Source: Treponema sp. (GTDB taxonomy: Bacteria > Spirochaetota > Spirochaetia > Treponematales > Breznakiellaceae). Taken from it: a stretch of 5,466 bases of DNA. The notes beneath the pieces were generated by a model. It was not told the DNA's origin and did no database searches. It saw only the letters and a program-made list of their open reading frames with translations. Position 1 is the first letter of the stretch; every line of letters starts with the position of its first letter. Location of the stretch: NCBI GenBank assembly GCA_031258265.1, contig JAIRNB010000061.1:1-5466 (forward strand), in the 5' to 3' direction. Shown here piece by piece: positions 5,395 to 5,466 of the stretch. The position numbers were made by a program, and so were the translations under genes.

Positions 5395-5416
5395 ATTGAA
5401 TTACTACGACTGTCAA
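5388..5416 (-). promoter_or_regulatory. Sigma-70-type promoter of the padR operon
   Basis: Read leftward, a perfect TTGACA (5411-5416) is followed after exactly 17 bases by TATGCT (5388-5393; 4 of 6 consensus matches). Transcription would begin near 5381, leaving a leader of roughly 18 nt up to the preferred padR ATG with its GGGGAGG site. The sequence upstream (5417-5460) is AT-rich and could act as an UP element. It is the best promoter in the window. Confidence 0.78.
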
Positions 5417-5466
5417 GTGTTTATGAAAGAATTTTGGATAAATTTTAATGCGGCTGCCCCGTGGCC

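Noticed and set aside
1..5466. CRISPR arrays, tRNA or rRNA genes, complete insertion sequences
   Set aside because: No regularly spaced repeats, no cloverleaf or rRNA signatures and no transposase reading frame were found on either strand.

Overview
The window carries one convergent arrangement. A rightward ftsH gene (667-2589) fills the left half, and a leftward three-gene operon (5363 down to 3019) encodes a PadR repressor, a six-helix membrane protein with an N-terminal HAAS/DUF1700-like domain, and a DUF4097 (LiaG/Toastrack-like) surface protein. At the left edge lies a leftward hicA-hicB toxin-antitoxin pair, with hicB cut by the window border. Between ftsH and the operon is a headless 3' gene fragment (about 2642-2911), followed by a stem-loop region.

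The organism is a bacterium with a GC-rich core genome, as the ftsH and operon codons show. The FtsH sequence style (HEVGH zinc motif, a short N-terminal domain, a Gly/Pro/Ala-rich cytoplasmic N-terminus) and the VSVTFF-type short repeat upstream remind me of host-associated treponemes (spirochaetes). This is an impression from memory, and a clostridial origin is not excluded. The hicAB stretch (1 to about 450) is much more AT-rich than the rest, and the gene fragment after ftsH is intermediate. Both look like acquired material placed on either side of ftsH.

Region by region: 1-329 hicAB. 330-666 is a non-coding stretch with a possible hicA -10 box, a 10-bp direct repeat, a weak ftsH promoter candidate, two perfect palindromes and several RNA-pairing possibilities in the ftsH leader. 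667-2589 is an intact ftsH with a perfect 10-bp GC hairpin in its first codons. 2590-3018 holds the 3' remnant of a winged-helix-tailed protein and a 13-bp stem-loop just past the end of the leftward operon. 3019-5363 is the operon, tightly packed (TAATG junction, then a 6-nt gap). 5388-5416 is its promoter, with a perfect -35 and 17-nt spacing.

How the genes may work together: FtsH is the membrane-anchored quality-control protease. The PadR/HAAS/DUF4097 operon has the layout of a self-regulated envelope-stress module, in which PadR represses its own promoter, the HAAS-type protein is the membrane partner and the DUF4097 protein is the extracytoplasmic beta-repeat component. That functional link is inference. 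I found nothing in the window that I can defend as a wholly new system. The most interesting items are the compact operon, the structured ftsH 5' region and the remnant gene.
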